A stretch of 64,000 nucleotides of DNA from Brachycybe producta. Lineage: Eukaryota > Arthropoda > Diplopoda > Playtdesmida > Andrognathidae. The notes beneath the pieces are model-generated. The model saw only the letters and a list, made by a program, of their open reading frames with translations, had not been told where the DNA came from and searched no databases. A program made the translations under genes and the position numbers. Of the stretch, positions 11,066 through 21,485 are shown in pieces. Where the stretch lies: assembly GCA_036925085.1 (NCBI GenBank), contig JAUPFP010000073.1, forward strand, positions 692,012-756,011, read 5' to 3'. Position 1 is the first letter of the stretch, and each line of letters starts with the position of its first letter.

Positions 11066-12107
11066 TAATCTCCAACACCATTGAGAAATGGGCCATTACA
11101 TGAAAACAACCAGAAAAATGTTCAGAGACATTTTTTGTTTTTAAATTGTACATTTTTACAAAAAAAAAAAATGCTGTCATTTTTAAATTTTGATGGAAAA
11201 TCTGAGAAAAAAAATACAATACAGGAATAAAAGCGGTGAATAGAAAACAAGTTATAGATTTATCAATTTTTTTTTTTTTTGCAATTTTCAGTCTCACATA
11301 TGTAGGCCTACTAAGAGAGAAAAATAAAAGATAGAGAAAAAACAGACAGACAGACAGACAGAAAGAAAGAGATAGAAATATAAGAGAAGTCATATAACTA
11401 TAAAACATCACTCATTTTAATGGCAGTTTGTGAGGGGTTGTTCATAGCTCAGATATTATAGATAGAGAAATACATAGACATTTTATAAGGGGGAGGGTGA
11501 GTGGGAGAGGGAGGAAGGGTCCCTTCTATATATATATAAAACTGTTGTTGGATATTGAAGGATGGAAAGGAGTGAAAGGGATGGGGGGAGGGGTTAGGTT
11601 AGTTCCATTTGTGGGTGGTTGTAAAGTCACAACTATATACAGATATAGACCCTCAATATATGATAACATTTTCCTCTTGGTTAGCCACAAAATGATCGAA
11701 ACATGCAAATGAGCTAAAAGATGGCTTCTGATCCACTGTTAACTTTTGTCTGTCTCCCTATCTCTCTCTTTCTCTCTCTCTTTTTTCTATGTGACATGGT
11801 GAAGTGGCACATACATTAGATATTAGATAGAGAGAAAGAGAGATCAACTCTCTCTTTCTCTCTTTTTGTATGAATGTCTATGTGTATCTACTGTACATTA
11901 TATGCTACAGTAGTAACTGTTCTTTTTCAGTTGTGTTCTTCATGTTATCTTTGTGAGATGCCCTTTTTTTTCTATTCTTCAGAAATGTGTTTCTGCATTG
12001 CATGACAGAAATGCTTGAATCACAATAGATTGTCAGTTTAAAAAAAAAATCTCAAGCCCACCCTTAAAAGCTTTAGGGCACTCCTCATCAAAAAGTTTTT
12101 CAGTCAT
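11066..12107. other. Low-complexity DNA, no gene
   Basis: CAGACAGA and GAAAGA runs (11340-11375), GGGAGGG and CT/GA tracts (11485-11520, 11760-11870). Nothing coding. Confidence 0.6.
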
Positions 12108-12203
12108 TTAAGAGGCTACATCGCAAAATTTACTTTGAAAAATCTCCACAAAGAGCGCTAGCATCGTTTTTCTATTGAGCCCATAGACCCGATATTAAAG
12201 AAC
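12108..12203 (+). mobile_element. Family A3, left-arm terminus
   Basis: TTAAGAGGCTACATCGC to GACCCGATATTAAAGAA matches the first 95 bp of family A, then stops at the GC-rich hairpin T. Confidence 0.85.
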
Positions 12204-12205
12204 CA

Positions 12206-12457
12206 GACGAGCCCCTGGGTTGCGTTACTTGTACTACTTGTATCGCTGCTCGCGAAGTCCGTCTACATTATTCGGTCTTGTCGACGAGCCACCTCACCGA
12301 GCCGGAGTATAGTCTGGCACCAACTTTAAAGTTGTGTTTAGACTACTCGTGCTCGTACTCGGGCTCGGCGAGGCACTCGTCGACAAGCCCGAGTAATGTG
12401 GACGGACTCGGAAGCTGTGATACAAGTAGCACGCGCAACACGAGCCAAGGGTCGGCA
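12206..12457. repeat. GC-rich CTCG/CGAG foldback T
   Basis: The left arm (about 12206-12315) contains TCTTGTCGACGAGCCACCTC and the right arm (about 12346-12457) the inverse, GAGGCACTCGTCGACAAGCC. Pairing continues outward through CTTGTATC/GATACAAG. It is much richer in GC than its surroundings and is probably a mobile foldback inserted in an A/J-type element. An open frame across it (12278-12553) is a by-product of its GC content. Confidence 0.65.
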
Positions 12458-13205
12458 CATCAAAGAGGTGTTCGTCAAGTCATTGGACGGGGCCGAGCAC
12501 AGTTTCATTGGCTTGCTGTACTCGTGGCGTTTCTCCCAACAATGAGTGCATGATAATAAAACTTAAACTGGTAATTAAAACTTCTTCGTCGCTCATCGGA
12601 TCCGCGCGAGTCGAAGCCTCTCGAGTAACTGAACTTGTGATGTTCCGATAGCGATATGAATATGAATACTATCGAGATAGTCGACTACTCAATAGTCAAG
12701 CTTTCGAGTGGTTTAGCAATCGACAGTTCTATCTATTGTTTTGCAATCTATCGAGAGTTTTTTTAAAAAATCACATATACAGTATTAATGTATCTTGAAT
12801 TCTGGATGTTAGATGGCGCCATCATCTGCACCTTTTTAAACTGCAGTGCATGGTGAGATTGGTGAGTATTGAGTATACTATGGACTGCTAAGAGAGGTTG
12901 TGAATGTGACAATGTCGCATCATTTGATATGATGATTTAATTCTTTTCATTATTTTCAATAAAAATCCTCAAAAAGCATTTATTTTCATTTTTCAGATTG
13001 ACAAGAATTTATCTTAAAAAAAAACTGCTTTTCAGTAGGTTTTGTAAAAGAAATATTTCCACCAACTATGAAAAGTGGAAAACTATCAATATTTTTGACT
13101 ATTGCACATCACGTAAATGAACTCACAACCCTTAGTTAACAATAGCACGAGCTCAAGCCTGGTAAGTCAACAAGGGCACAAGCCGAAGCCCGAGTATGAG
13201 GACCC
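12458..13205. other. Continuation of the T region, no gene
   Basis: Contains CGAG-rich patches (12590-12760) and, near 13145-13210, AAGCCCGAGTATGAGG, which echoes the T arm. The T element may therefore extend to about 13205, but its edges are unclear. Confidence 0.35.
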
Positions 13206-13448
13206 ACACCCTAACAATGATTTTGAACCTTGTTTAAAAATAGAAGGACCTTTTCAAAATTTATATAAAGCGAACACTTAAAGAACAATACTTTTTATTG
13301 CATTTTGCGCTTTACTGTATTTTAATTGAGCGATTGTGAGGCGATTTCTTGCAATTTTAGTAACACCATATAAGAACACTCATTTGTCTCGTTGTCGTCT
13401 GCTCAAAACAACAAGATGGCGGTGTATCTACGCTCTTAACCTCTTAAA
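13206..13448 (+). mobile_element. Family J1, right part
   Basis: Matches 21960-22192: TTTGAACCTTGTTTAAAAATAGAAGG, CAATACTTTTTATTGCATTTTGCGC, AACAACAAGATGG, ending TCTACGCTCTTAA. The TTAA at the end matches the boundary of family A. Confidence 0.7.
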
Positions 13449-14096
13449 AGGCTCAATAGCTTAGAGATCAAAGTTAACAGCGATTTCTATTAGAAATCTG
13501 TGAGCAATTCTAGCTGAATTTTCTGAAAAGCTGGTTTTCCTACAACATACAGGGTGTGTTTGCATTAGTGTATGAACGCATCATCATCATCATGACACTG
13601 AGTCTAGATTGAAATATATAGACACCCACACTCCCCACACCCACCCCCTTCCCCCCCCCTCACTTAATAATTGTGAAAGAGCATCAAAAAAGTTCTCTTG
13701 TTCAATTTTTGTCCAATGCTTTCATAACAAGGTCATTAGAAAAGCCATAATGACCCCGTTATCAACATCCCGAATTATAGATACAGTGAACGTAATGGTT
13801 ATAATTCTGTCTATTGCTTTTACACACAGAGAGAGAGATTCAATGGGAATAAATATGATGATGATGATGATGATGATGATGATAGACTCACACTACCAAC
13901 CAAACAACCAAACCATTTTCAGCCCATTCCTCCTCCCAATAGACGCCTTTTTTTGACATCTTTATAACACCAGACAGAGAGAGTGGTCAATTTTGTATTC
14001 TTAATGATCAAATCTATTATTCTAAGCCCCATATGTTGTAGTAGTAAGGAAGCAAAAAAAAAAAAATAAATAAATCCCCGTCAATGTGTAATAAAT
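13449..14096. other. No gene; GAT run at 13854-13883
   Basis: About nine GAT units around 13856, C-rich tracts near 13645 and no credible coding frame. Confidence 0.6.
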
Positions 14097-14640
14097 AGGG
14101 TTCGGATTTTTATGAAATATCAAGCAAATGTTTCTCAATCTGTGGCCCAAAAAACTAACTGTGAAATAACAATTTCCCTGTTTTAGATCAATTAATAGTT
14201 ATGGGTTTTTTCTTCTTCGATATTACTGGTTAGAGGCTAGAACTGTAGTTGACGCAGGCAATTAGAAAACGGGATAAACAAACGTTTGCTCCGCCCTTTT
14301 TATGACGAATGCAACTACTAATTGGTCGATTATGTAGTCTGACGTCACAAGCTCCGCCATTTTCAATGTCAAACCACACAACAAACCAATTAGAAGTTGC
14401 CGTTCGTCATAAAAAGGGCTGAGCAAACGTTTGTTTATCCCGTTTTCTAATTGCCTGTTTAGTTAACAACTGATAGGAGTCAGAAGTCTAGCCTCTAACC
14501 AGCCTTTTTGATTAGAAAAAAAAAAAAAAAGAATTGCAGTTGCTCTAATGATGACGAGTAGGCCCTACACTTCACAATTGGCACTTTGGCCACAGATTGA
14601 GAAACATTTGCTTGACAGTGCATAAGAATCCGAGCCTTAG
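14097..14640. mobile_element. Family C2 split by E1
   Basis: Outer arms GTTCGGATTTTTATG and CATAAGAATCCGAGCC; inner palindrome GGTTAGAGGCTAGAACT against AGTCTAGCCTCTAACCAGCC. The E1 element interrupts the loop between TAGTTGAC and TAGTTAAC. Confidence 0.85.
14255..14457. mobile_element. Family E1, hAT-like MITE
   Basis: CAGGCAATTAGAAAACGGGA on the left, TCCCGTTTTCTAATTGCCTG on the right. An 8-bp repeat with one mismatch flanks it (TAGTTGAC at 14246, TAGTTAAC at 14460), as hAT elements leave. The core has CTCCGCCC boxes at both sides and GTCTGACGTCAC. Confidence 0.85.
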
Positions 14641-14758
14641 TAATATAAATTCATAACTTCCATGAATTTCTTTTTTTAGGAAAAGTTACAACTCCCACCC
14701 ACCTCCACCTCCCTCTCTTTTTTAAAAAAAATGAGATCAGTTTAAACACAAACATTAA

Positions 14759-15547
14759 TTAAGAAGCTACATTGCAAAATTACTTCGAAAAATCTCCACA
14801 AAGAACGCTAGCATCGTTTTTCTATTGAGCCCATAGACCCAATGTTAAAGAAAAAACGTTAATTTTTAAAAAAAACACAGTCGCGGCGGCAATATGTTTA
14901 TTTTTCATATTTAAAGGTGTCCAATTTTGATGGTTCAAAGTGCAATGTGCACTTTAAATATATGTTCATCCAGTGATAGAATGACAAAAAAATTGGAAAG
15001 TGTGCTTCAATTTTTAAAAATATATTTCAAAATCGCTGATTCCTAGCTCTTATGTTATAAACGCCATTGAGTACGCCCAAATAAGAAAAAACGTCCATTG
15101 TTGGTAAAAATACGTAAAAATAATTTTAAAAAACCACAAGCAAACCACAGTGAAGCCAACACATCGGTGCACGTGCTGATTTTTTTTCTGGTTTCTTAAA
15201 ATCATTTTTAGGTATTTTTACGAGCATTTTAATGGATTTTTTTTATGAGCACATACTTAGTGGAGTTTTAACATAAGAGTTAGAAATTCGCGATTTTGAA
15301 ATATTTTTTTTAAAAAAATAGAAGCACACTTTCCAATTTTTTGACGATCTATCACCAGATGAACATATATTTAAGGTGCACATTGCACTTTGAAAACTTA
15401 ATATTGGACAACTTTAAATATGAAAAATAAACATATTGTCACGACTATGTATTTTAAAAATGAAACGTTTTTCATTAACATCCGGCCTATGAGCTCAATA
15501 GAAACACGATGCTAGCGCTCTTTGCGGAGATTTTCCGATTTTCTTAA
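14759..15547. mobile_element. Family A4, near full length
   Basis: TTAA-bounded foldback of about 0.79 kb. The left arm begins TTAAGAAGCTACATTGC; the loop reads CACAGTGAAGCCAACACATCGG. The right arm is complete up to GATGCTAGCGCTCTTTGCGG, but the last 20 bp before TTAA are replaced. Confidence 0.9.
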
Positions 15548-16127
15548 AACCACCAATTTCTTTACGATTCTAGTTTTCATCGAACATTAAATTTTTTTAT
15601 TTAAAGTTGTTTTCAAACAAAATGTTCTACACTTTTAAAACTTGAACTTGTGGTTTTAAAATTTACTGATGCGCTTCATTATCTAATGATGTAAAAATAC
15701 CATAGAATTTCATTAAATTTACTTGTTTTGTTTTTTTCTAAAAATAAAACGACGAAAAAAAAAGTGTTTCAAAATCAAACAAAGTAAACAAAATAGGTAT
15801 TTTGTTGTTGCAACTTTTGATAAGAATCTAGAAAAGTTCTATTTATGTAAAAACAAAATTATCTTGTTGTGTTTTTGTTCATTGATTATATTTTCAAATC
15901 ACGTCTCAATCTGATCGATTATAAATTTGAAACGAAGAGAGACATTCAAATTTATTACAATTGACTTTATAAGATATTAGTTACAGCTAAAAACAAGTTT
16001 CAAAATAAACTTTTTTTTTTAGATATATAATATATATTGTATTATAATGATGCATTTTTCACAATTAAATAGTTAAGTGAAGCGAGGGGTCAAGTGTAAG
16101 GTTAAAAAAAAAGATGGAAGTAATTTA
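15548..16127. other. No recognised feature
   Basis: AT-rich. A 63-codon frame (15723-15914) is lysine and phenylalanine rich and shows no domain. Confidence 0.5.
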
Positions 16128-16430
16128 AATTGGTTTTAAAATTTAAGCGATTCTCGAACTCATGATTATTTCTGTCTTTCCGGTGAAATATTAAAGAGAA
16201 ACTCTGAATGTGTTTTAGAAACTAGAAGGGTAACTATATCGTTTAAGGGTATTTTTTCATGTTGACAATCTTTTAAAATAAACTTTTTATATAAATTTGG
16301 AAATAATCCAACTTTAAGTGCACACTTTTCTTAATTTTTGGTCTATGAAAAAGTTCATTTTGAAAGATCTATCAAATTGTAAAAATTGATCTAATACAGT
16401 TTTTTTTTACTATTCTAGTTTCTAACTAAC
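16128..16430. mobile_element. Family D copy
   Basis: Left-arm landmarks GGTTTTAAAATTTAAGCGATTCTCGAACTC, GTTTTAGAAACTAGAAGGGTAACT and TTTAAGGGTATTTT. The right arm is partial (TTTTGAAAGATCTATC, TACTATTCTAGTTTCTAA). Confidence 0.75.
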
Positions 16431-16448
16431 TTTGAATCTCGTCTCTAA

Positions 16449-17535
16449 CATGATTTTAAAGTGTAAACTCCTCTCGAACTCTTGATTTTGTTGTCTTTCA
16501 GAAATGTAAAATGAAAAGAACTCCTGAATGTCTTCTAAAAACTAGAAGGGTAGCTCAATCACTTAAGAATATTTTATGTTCATTTATTTCAAAATAAGCT
16601 TTTATGTCAGTTTTAAAATGACCCAGCTTTAAGCTGATGGTATTTTCTACTTTGAAATATATCAACATGAAAATACTATTAAGTGATTAACTAACCCACA
16701 TTATAGTCTCTTAATAGGCTACATGGCAAAACTACTTTGAAAAATCTCCACAAAGAGCGCTAGCATCGTTTTTCTATTGAGCCCAGAGACTTGATGTTAA
16801 AGAAGAAACGTTAATTTTTAAGATACACAAGTCGCGGCGGCAATATGTTTATTTTTCATATTTAAAGTTGTCCAATTTTGATGGTTCAAAGTGCAATGTG
16901 CACCTTAAATATATACTGATCGAGTGATAGAATGACAAACAATTGGTAAGTGTGGTCCTATTTTTAAAAAAAATATTTCAAAATCGCGAATTTTTAACTC
17001 TTATGTTAAAATCCATTGAGTACGCTTTAAAATGCTCGTAAAATACGTAAAAATAATTTTTAAAAAACAAGAAAAAAGCAGCACGTGCGCCAATGTGTTG
17101 GCTTCACTGTAGTTTTTTAAAATTATTTTTACGTATTTTTATGAGCAATTTAATCAGTGTTTTTTTTTTCTTACGAGAGCGTACTCAATGGAGTTTAACA
17201 TCAGAGTTAGAAATTCGCGATTTTGAAATAGTTTTAAAAAATAGAACCGCACTTACCAATTTTTTGTCATTCTATCACTAGATGAACATATATTTAATGT
17301 GCACATTGCACTTTGAACCATCAAAATTGGACAACTTTAAATATGAAAAATAAACATATTGCCGCCGCGAATGTTGTTTATTTTTAAAATTAACGTTTTT
17401 TTCTTTAACATCGGATCTATGGGCTCAATAGCAAAACGATGCCAGCACTCTTTGCGGAAATTATTCGAAGTAATTTTGCAATGTAGCCTCTTAACACTTG
17501 AAATTCTAAAACCAGCTAGCTGTTCATAAAGCATT
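16449..17535. mobile_element. Family D copy interrupted by A5
   Basis: Left part (16449-16714) runs TTTTAAAGTGTAAACTCCTC, GGGTAGCTCAATCACTTAAG, then the mirrored core. After A5 a short D-like tail CACTTGAAATTCTAAAACCAGC follows. D sequence therefore lies on both sides of A5. Confidence 0.65.
16711..17494. mobile_element. Family A5, full length
   Basis: 784 bp between TTAA at each end. The arms mirror each other over almost their whole length, with landmarks CGCTAGCATCG, GGCGGCAATATG, AAAGTGCAATGTGCACC and TAGAATGACAAA and their inverses. The loop includes GCGCCAATGTGTTGGC. No open frame spans it, so it must be moved in trans. Confidence 0.9.
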
Positions 17536-18173
17536 TTTGTTTAAACAAATTATTCAAATTTCAAATGTGAAATATATCCCATTTGAAAACAGGGTGATAC
17601 ACTTTATGTGCGCCACACATTGAAACCAGACTAGAATGTTTCATTATACAATATACACTGTATATAGTGCATAATTTGTGAATCATGGGATTTTTTTTTT
17701 GTGTGTTTGTTCGATGATGGTGTATACGTGGTGTGTGTCTATCACCAGAACATAAAATTAACATTGATGGCGCCACCATAACGGCGGCCGCCAAACACCT
17801 TACGTGATTGTGCATTACATTTCAGCACTTTATCGCAAAGTTTAAGTTTTTTTTTTTAAATGTCAAGAAGCCTTCATTAGAATATCAAACTTTGACATCT
17901 TGATCTACTTTTAAAACAAAATTTCCTTTTCTTATTTTGAAAAAAAAAAAAAAAAAAAAAAAACTAAATTGTAAACTTTTTTTCTTTTAGTTCATAATTT
18001 TCAAACTAATGCTATATTTATGTCGTCAGTCAAAGTACAAAATCTGTCATTCTACAGAATAAGTAGTCAATGTGAAAAAAACACCCAACCAATATGGTCC
18101 GTAAAATCATGAAAACGTTTAGGCAATGTGCGTAACACCGTTAAAACGGTTTATGAACAATAGATAATTTTTT
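17536..18173. other. No gene; poly-A run at 17939-17962
   Basis: A small GC-rich patch (GGCGCCACCATAACGGCGGCCGCC, 17769) stands out, without a readable frame. Otherwise AT-rich. Confidence 0.5.
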
Positions 18174-18420
18174 TTTTACTCTTGATTCGTCTGCATTTCA
18201 GAAGAAACTAGAAGTGTAACTGAATGATTTAATAGTATTTTCATGTTGATATCTTTCAAAATAAACTTTTTATAGACAAAAAAAAAAATCTAAAAAAGTT
18301 ATCTGGTTAAAGTTGGTTTCATTTTTCAACTCAAATAAAAAGCTTATTTTGAAAGACATCACCTTGAAAAATACCCTTAATTGATTAAGCTACTTTTCTA
18401 GTTTTTAAAACATTTTTTTT
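18174..18420. mobile_element. Family D copy
   Basis: GAAACTAGAAGTGTAACTGAATGATTTAATAG faces CCCTTAATTGATTAAGCTAC...CTAG around the ATCTTTCAAAATAAACTTTTT core. First of a run of adjacent D copies. Confidence 0.7.
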
Positions 18421-18439
18421 TTCTTTGTGATTTTTGTGC

Positions 18440-18775
18440 TAAAAGTTAGGTCATTTTTAAGCGCACAAAAAAAAAGGTTTATTTTGAAAGATTTCAACTT
18501 GAAAATACTCTCAACATTCAAAATATAAATCTGACCGTGTTTTTAGAAACTAGAAGGGTAGTAGCTCAATCACTTAAGGGATATTTTCATAGTGATATCT
18601 TTCAAAATAAGCTTTTTTGTGTGTGCACTTGTGAAAATGACCCAACTTTAAGCAGATATGTTTTTTTTTTTAATTTTTGTCTATAAAGTTTATTTTAAAA
18701 GATAACACATAAAACACCTTTAAGTGATTAAGCTACCCTTCTAGTTTCTAAAACACTTTCAAGTTTACTCTTTAG
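18440..18775. mobile_element. Family D copy
   Basis: A partial right arm (18440-18530) precedes a D core with GAAACTAGAAGGGTAGTAGCTCAATCACTTAAGG and its inverse TTTAAGTGATTAAGCTACCC. Confidence 0.7.
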
Positions 18776-19327
18776 GTGGATTTAAAGTGTTAAATGCCAC
18801 TTGAACTCTTGATTATTTCTGTGTTGCAGTTGCAAAATGATGAGAAACTCGAAAAGTGTTTTAAAAAACTAGAACGGTAGCTCAATTACTTAAGGGCATT
18901 TTCATGTAGATATTTTTTCAAAATAAGTTTTATTTTAACGTCAGGTTAAAAATGGACCCAATTTTAAGGCCTTGTTTCCATTGAGGTGAAAATTCGAACT
19001 TTTTGAAACTTTCAACTGGTGAAAAATAGCAGACACGTAGCCCCCCGCTCCTGCCTATTCATTATCATAGGTAGAGGGGGGGGGAGCCACGTTTGTTCTA
19101 TTTTTCACCAGCTGAAAAGTTTCAAAAAATTCAAAATTTCACCCCAATGGAAACAAGGCCTAAGCAGAGAATCTTTTTTTTTTATCCATAAAAAGTTTAT
19201 TTTAAAAGATATCCACATGAAAAGATATCCTCAAGTGACTGAGTTACTCTTTCTAGTTTCTAAAACACAAGTTCAAGTTTTTCTTTTTCAATTTGCAGAA
19301 GCGCCACATTTACACTTTAAAACGACT
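18776..19327. mobile_element. Family D copy with K2 inside
   Basis: Left arm from GGTGGATTTAAAGTGTTAAATGCC through GGTAGCTCAATTACTTAAGG; right arm from CATAAAAAGTTTATTTT to TTTACACTTTAAAACG. K2 splits it at ATTTTAA/TAAGCAG. Confidence 0.75.
18968..19161. mobile_element. Family K2, Harbinger-like MITE
   Basis: Terminal inverted repeats GGCCTTGTTTCCATTGAGG and CCCCAATGGAAACAAGGCC with TAA on both sides. The interrupted D sequence reads ACTTTAAGCAG in other copies, so TAA was duplicated. A GGCC start and a TWA target duplication are typical of PIF/Harbinger elements. The loop has a G-run. Confidence 0.8.
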
Positions 19328-19690
19328 GCGGGAAAAAATCGGACACACAGACACATTAAAACATACAGGACAGGTTACACATAAGGCAACTCACACACAC
19401 ACAGAGACACAATCAAAAAACAAAGCCACAAACACGTCAGAAAATAAGTCTAACATAACCACATAAAACAGAGAACGAACCACACAGAATGAACCACATA
19501 AACACCCAAAAAAGAAACAACCAACACAACTAGAAACAAGAAAAACAACCACAAACAAAAATGTCACACAGAAAAGTGGCTATAGGTAATAAAAATAACC
19601 AGAAATAAGTTACACACAACAGGAAAACTAAAGTCACAGAATAACTAGAGTGTGTAACCAGTTAACCAAATGTGCAGATCACATTTTCTG
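19328..19690 (+). repeat. CA/AACACA-rich low-complexity tract
   Basis: C and A dominate the plus strand (ACACACAC, ACAAACAC, AACCACA), with few T. No period is obvious. Confidence 0.6.
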
Positions 19691-19915
19691 ATGTTAGATT
19701 ATAACCCTGAGCCACCATGTTTAAAGAGCCTGCAGCACCCTCCTCAGTGATTCAAATCTTAGGGGCCTTGGCACACAGACCCCATTGTTTAATGTGGTCT
19801 AAATTTCAACTGCAAAATGAAGTTGAAGGTGTGGTTCAAGCTCTGTGGTTGTTGCAATTTTTTTTTTCTATGGAAAGATTCCAAGTGGCCGGTTTTAAGC
19901 GACAACCCGACTTCA
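19691..19915. other. Short repeat end GGGGCCTTGGCACACAGACC
   Basis: GGCCTTGGCACACAGACC near 19771 resembles the start of family O. A predicted 84-codon frame from 19717 has no family signature. Confidence 0.35.
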
Positions 19916-20612
19916 TTTTGCAGTCGAAAAATCGAAATTGGTCCGATATGTTAAAAAACATCGATTTTTAACGATTTATCGAAAATTAAAAAAAAAAACG
20001 AAAACAAAAATCGAAAGAAAATTGAAAAAAACAAAAAAAAATTGAAAAAAAAAATCGAAAAAAAAAATCGAAAAAAAAAAGAAAAGATCAAAATAAAATC
20101 GAAAAACATCGAGAAAAAAAAAGAAATATCAAAAAAACTAAATATAAAAAAATCTAAATATCGAAAAAATCGAAAATTACAGAAAAAAACTAAACTAGTA
20201 TTAGTGATGATTGCAAACATAGTTTAGTTTTTTTTTCTGTAATTTTCGATATTTAGATTTTTTTGATATTTCGATGTTTTTCGATTTTCTTTTGATCTTT
20301 TCGATTTTTTTTCGATTTTTTATCAATTTTTTTCGATTTTTTTTTTTTATATTTTTCAATTTTTTTCGATTTTTTTCGATTTTTTTCGATTTTTTTCGAT
20401 TTTTTTCGATTTTTTTCGATTTTTTTTCGATTTTTTTCGATTTTTTTCGATTTTTTTCGATTTTTTTCGATTGTTTTCGATTGTTTTCGATTTTTTTCGA
20501 TTTTTTTCGATTTTTTTCGATTTTTTTCAATTTTTCATTTGTTTCGATTTTATTTATCAATTTTACCAAAAAAAATATCAAAATATCGATATATCGAAAA
20601 TGTTGCCAGCCC
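19916..20612. repeat. Family U: inverted (TTTTTTCGAT)n array
   Basis: The left arm is AAAAATCGA-type sequence (19916-20215) and the right arm a TTTTTTCGAT decamer array, close to perfect for about 17 units (20355-20525). The middle is an almost perfect hairpin: CGAAAATTACAGAAAA facing CTGTAATTTTCG around a roughly 20-bp loop. The right end is ATATCGATATATCGAAAATG. The frames predicted in both arms are lysine or phenylalanine runs produced by the repeat. Confidence 0.85.
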
Positions 20613-21107
20613 TATAAGTTAAAACCCTTATCTTAAGACGAGTATTGCACCATTTTTTTTCTTTTGGTGCAAGTGACCTAAAGATTATTATTGGTCAGGT
20701 GGTTTTTTCACAGTTTTGTATATTTGAAAATTGCAAAACACACACACACACCATTGCTCATTTTTTACATCCATAGTCCTTTTCAAAAGTTGCCACTTCA
20801 GTGTTTTTCATTTCTTCAACCTTTCTTTTTTAATACCTTATGAATATTCCAAATTAATAAAGAAAAGTCTCGCAAGAACAAGAGTCAAGTCACTCAAAAT
20901 TAATGCAGTCTCTCTCACTATAATCAATCCTTTGTTGCATTTCATCGCAAAAAAAAAAAAAAAATAATAACAAGAAGGGTCTTAACTAACTCGTAACAAA
21001 AAAAAACCCAACAACCATCTCATTCACATTTAGGCCAAGGTCCCACATAACAGAAAAACTAACTGAAACTAGAATTTATCTAATTAAGTTAGGTTTAGTA
21101 CCCGGCT
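20613..21107. other. No recognised feature
   Basis: AT-rich with a CA run near 20738 and a poly-A run near 20949. Confidence 0.5.
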
Positions 21108-21352
21108 TCACCCGGGGAAATAACATTTTTTTTTAATACACACAATTCGGTAGTAAATACAAATGAAGCCAAAAATTGTCAATAAATAGTCACATGCCCA
21201 TAACTCATGAAGAGAGGGGGGCGGGAGGGGGGGGGGGGATCTCGAAACACGTCAAAGAATGTTCAGTGAAAATTTCAGCTCGATATGTCATTCCGTTAGC
21301 GAGTTATGGCGTCTTCAGACAAATATACAAACTTTCAGAAATATAGTATATA
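21108..21352. mobile_element. Retroelement-like remnant with CCCGGCTTCACCCGGG
   Basis: Starts TAGTACCCGGCTTCACCCGG, a hairpin motif seen at the ends of several invertebrate retroelement and SINE families. It continues with TTTCAGCTCGATATGTCATT and GCGAGTTATGGCGTCTTCAGAC, which resemble 3' UTR sequence of non-LTR elements. No coding part remains. The assignment rests on recall of similar motifs. Confidence 0.4.
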
Positions 21353-21445
21353 CAGGCATGTAATAAAGACAGGGACATACTGTCGTTTGCCCCCGCCCTT
21401 TTATGAGCGTCAGACTAAATATCAACCAATTGGAAATTGAAAAGG
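21353..21445 (+). mobile_element. Family V1, left end
   Basis: CAGGCATGTAATAAAGACAG then ACTGTCGTTTGCC and CCGCCCTTTTATGAGCGTC match the inverse of the V2 right end. The right half is lost or rearranged. Confidence 0.65.
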
Positions 21446-21485
21446 TTCCGGGGGTCGTGTTGATTTATTTTCAATTAGTTTTGTT

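Noticed and set aside
11013..11411. 132-codon minus-strand frame
   Set aside because: Overlaps an A right arm and GA/CAGA simple repeats; no motif.
12278..12553. 91-codon serine-rich frame
   Set aside because: Lies across the arms of the GC-rich foldback T.
19951..20636. Lysine-rich and phenylalanine-rich frames of 60-126 codons
   Set aside because: Direct products of the TTTTTTCGAT array; both strands are open for the same reason.
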